This document shows positions 62,329 to 64,000 of a stretch of DNA of 64,000 bases, piece after piece. Where the stretch lies: the NCBI RefSeq assembly GCF_030347395.1, contig NZ_CP128170.1:1488001-1552000 (forward strand), read 5' to 3'. Numbering within the stretch: position 1 is the first letter of the stretch; each line of letters opens with the position of its first letter. The DNA is from Microbacterium sp. ET2 (lineage in GTDB: Bacteria > Actinomycetota > Actinomycetes > Actinomycetales > Microbacteriaceae). The notes below the pieces were generated by a model. That model made no database searches, was not told where the DNA came from, and was given only the letters and a program-made list of their open reading frames with translations. A program made the translations under genes and the position numbers.

Positions 62329-63194
62329 CCACCCGGACCGCGACCGAGCTCATCACCGTCACCTCCACCCGGAGACGCCGCACCCAGGGCCGTTACGGAT
62401 GGATGCTGAGCGCGCTGACCTGGATCGTGGCGCTGCTGACGGTTTTCCCGTTCATCTGGATGATCATCACCGCGTTCAAGTCCGAAGTCGACGCCGTAAC
62501 CCTACCCCCGAAGCTGTTCTTCGAGCCCACCCTGGAGCAGTTCCAGACCGCGTTCGCAAACAACTTTCTCCCCTTCTTTCAGAACTCCATCACCTCCAGC
62601 GTCGTTTCGGTGGTGCTGGTGATGGTGCTGGCGCTGCCCGCCGCGTATGCGCTGTCTATCCGTCCGATCCGTGCCTGGCGGGACGTGATGTTCTTCCTGC
62701 TGTCCACCCGCATGCTGCCCATCGCCGGCGCAATTATCCCGATCTACTTGATCTCGAACTGGTTGGGACTTCTGGACCAGACGGTCCTGCTCATCATCAT
62801 GTATACGGCGATGAACCTGCCACTGGCGGTCTGGCTGATCCGCTCCTTCATGGTTGAGATCCCTAAGGAGATCCTCGAGGCGGCCCGCGTCGACGGGGCC
62901 AACTTCTACCAGGAACTGTGGCGCATCGTGTGGCCCATGGTCGCCCCCGGGCTGGCCGCGACCGCACTGCTGTGCTTCATCTTCTCCTGGAACGAGTTCT
63001 TCCTCGCCCGCAGCCTTACCTCCGTGCAAGCGCAGACCGTTCCGCTGTACCTGGTCGGCTTCATCAGCACCCAGGGACTTTTCCTCGCCAAGCTGTCCGC
63101 CGCCTCCCTGCTGGCCACCCTCCCGGTCGTACTTGCCGGGCTCCTCGCCCAAAAGCAATTGGTCCGAGGCTTGTCCCTCGGCGCCATCAAGTAG
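62325..63194 (+). CDS. ABC polyol/sugar importer permease (MalG/SmoG type)
   Basis: 289 residues, six membrane segments; EAA loop ILEAARVDGANFYQELWRIV. Coupled to the first permease. No ATPase follows; the class I aldolase gene begins 37 bases downstream. Confidence 0.93.
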   Translation: MTTRTATELITVTSTRRRRTQGRYGWMLSALTWIVALLTVFPFIWMIITAFKSEVDAVTLPPKLFFEPTLEQFQTAFANNFLPFFQNSITSSVVSVVLVMVLALPAAYALSIRPIRAWRDVMFFLLSTRMLPIAGAIIPIYLISNWLGLLDQTVLLIIMYTAMNLPLAVWLIRSFMVEIPKEILEAARVDGANFYQELWRIVWPMVAPGLAATALLCFIFSWNEFFLARSLTSVQAQTVPLYLVGFISTQGLFLAKLSAASLLATLPVVLAGLLAQKQLVRGLSLGAIK

Positions 63195-63231
63195 ATCTCC
63201 CCGCACGGGAACGAAAGGAAATCCTCACACC

Positions 63232-64000
63232 ATGGAAACTTCGGAGTTCCGACTCGGCCGCCTCTTCGCCAAGGACACCGGCCGCACCATGATCGTCGCG
63301 TTCGACCGCGGTCTAGGTGCCAGCGCCAAGGGCGGCGGAGAGTCCGCGCAGACGGTCGTGCAAGCAGTCGTGGACTCCGGCGCCGACGGAATCCTGCTCT
63401 CCCCCGGCCTGCTGGACCGCAGTCGGCAGTACCTTGCACACCGGAACGCTCCCGCTGTGCTGGTGCGCACCGACTTCATCTTCCTCGGTGCGCTGCAGCC
63501 CCACGGCACGGCCGGTGCGGGCGAGGAGTACCGACGACTCATCGACGCCCGGGAAGCCGCCGCCCTCGGTGCTGACGCCATCGTGATGTTCCTCGTCCTC
63601 GGAAACCCGGACGACGCCGTCACCGCAGACAACGCCCGCGCCGTCGCCCGCGCCGCACGCGAAGCCCACGAAGTGGGACTCCCACTGATCGTGGAGACCG
63701 TCCTGTGGGGCTCCCTGGTCCAAGATCAGGCCGATGCGGAAGCACTCATCTACGTCAACCGCCTCGCCGCCGAGCTTGGCGCCGACGCGGTCAAGACCCA
63801 ATACACCGGCAACGTGCAGACCATGCGGGAGGTCGTGGACAACACTCCCATCCCGCTGCTGCTGCTCGGCGGCCCGAAGACCAACGACATCAACGCGCTT
63901 CGCTCGACTACCTTGGACGCGCTGACCTCCGGAGCTCGAGGCCTCGTGTATGGCCGCAACGTGTGGCAGGCGGTCGACCCCACCGCCACCGCGCGCACTC
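63232..64000 (+). CDS. DhnA/LsrF-type class I aldolase, partial (right edge)
   Basis: 256 codons visible; the gene runs off the window. TIM-barrel aldolase of the DeoC/LacD superfamily: MIVAFDRGLGASAKGGGESA, GADGILLSPGLLDRS, ALGADAIVMFLVLGNPDDAV, GLPLIVETVLWG, Schiff-base Lys in LGADAVKTQYTG, phosphate-binding LLLLGGPKT and RGLVYGRNVWQ. Relatives cleave ketose (bis)phosphates to DHAP plus an aldehyde. In this operon it would act after the APH-fold kinase. The ribosome site AAAGGA is 12 bases from the ATG, rather far. Confidence 0.87.
   Translation, partial: METSEFRLGRLFAKDTGRTMIVAFDRGLGASAKGGGESAQTVVQAVVDSGADGILLSPGLLDRSRQYLAHRNAPAVLVRTDFIFLGALQPHGTAGAGEEYRRLIDAREAAALGADAIVMFLVLGNPDDAVTADNARAVARAAREAHEVGLPLIVETVLWGSLVQDQADAEALIYVNRLAAELGADAVKTQYTGNVQTMREVVDNTPIPLLLLGGPKTNDINALRSTTLDALTSGARGLVYGRNVWQAVDPTATART

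Noticed and set aside
1..64000. CRISPR arrays, insertion sequences, prophage or integrase genes
   Set aside because: No regularly spaced repeats, transposase or integrase motifs, or phage structural genes were seen on either strand.

Overview
The window is chromosomal DNA of a high-GC Gram-positive actinomycete. Dense short operons with ATGA/GTGA overlaps, many GTG starts, AGGAGG-type ribosome sites and the rhaI-rhaDE-rhaB-lldD order suggest Microbacteriaceae, probably Microbacterium or a close relative (inference; there is no rRNA or marker gene here). No phage, integrase, transposase, CRISPR array or intact RNA gene was seen. Nearly everything serves uptake and breakdown of plant cell-wall sugars, apparently arabinogalactan/rhamnogalactan material and sugar acids. 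There are five ABC sugar importers, six local transcription factors, four glycosidases or glycosidase-like enzymes and several sets of sugar-processing enzymes.

Layout. (1) 1-6088: an L-rhamnose operon on the minus strand (rhaI, rhaD/E, rhaB, partial lldD) with a divergent LacI regulator and two LacI-type operators between them. (2) 6089-21350: an accessory block bounded on both sides by diverged ~350-base structured repeats that share an identical 31-base tRNA-3'-end-like core. It holds three ADP-ribosylglycohydrolase (ARH) paralogues, an FCD-GntR regulator, an ABC importer, an aldo-keto reductase, a glucarate-dehydratase-like enolase-superfamily enzyme, an HpcH-type aldolase, two 2-hydroxyacid dehydrogenases and a glycerate kinase. 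Together they read as: import, glycoside cleavage, oxidation, dehydration to a 2-keto-3-deoxy acid, aldol cleavage, reduction to glycerate, phosphorylation. This is the best candidate for an undescribed system.

(3) 21357-35257: galactan/arabinogalactan block with GH35 beta-galactosidase, AraC regulator, a 1101-residue DUF5107/TPR protein, a cellulase-like GH, an ABC importer and a secreted multidomain GH30 (endo-beta-1,6-galactanase-like). (4) 35401-37676: a surface-protein trio (WxL-like, DUF916-like and a small tail-anchored protein) resembling the csc clusters of lactic acid bacteria, followed by a tiny secreted peptide gene. (5) 38133-47503: GntR-controlled block with a BNR beta-propeller enzyme, a DHDPS/NAL-family aldolase, an ABC importer whose first permease carries a one-base frameshift, GH127 beta-L-arabinofuranosidase and an L-fucose-isomerase-like enzyme.

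(6) 47638-56688: DeoR-controlled block with a divergent kinase/dehydrogenase operon (D-2-hydroxyacid dehydrogenase, two FGGY kinases, a histidine phosphatase) and a xylose/ribose-type importer that includes its own single-domain ATPase. Three copies of the motif TTGAYRTTTTWACM lie in the control regions. (7) 56746-64000: second DeoR block with an enolase paralogue lacking the active-site histidine, an APH-fold kinase, a polyol-type ABC importer and a DhnA-type class I aldolase that runs off the window end.

Four of the five importers have no ATPase gene and presumably share a common MsmK-type ATPase encoded elsewhere. Each block has its own regulator, so the region looks like a stack of independently acquired utilisation loci.
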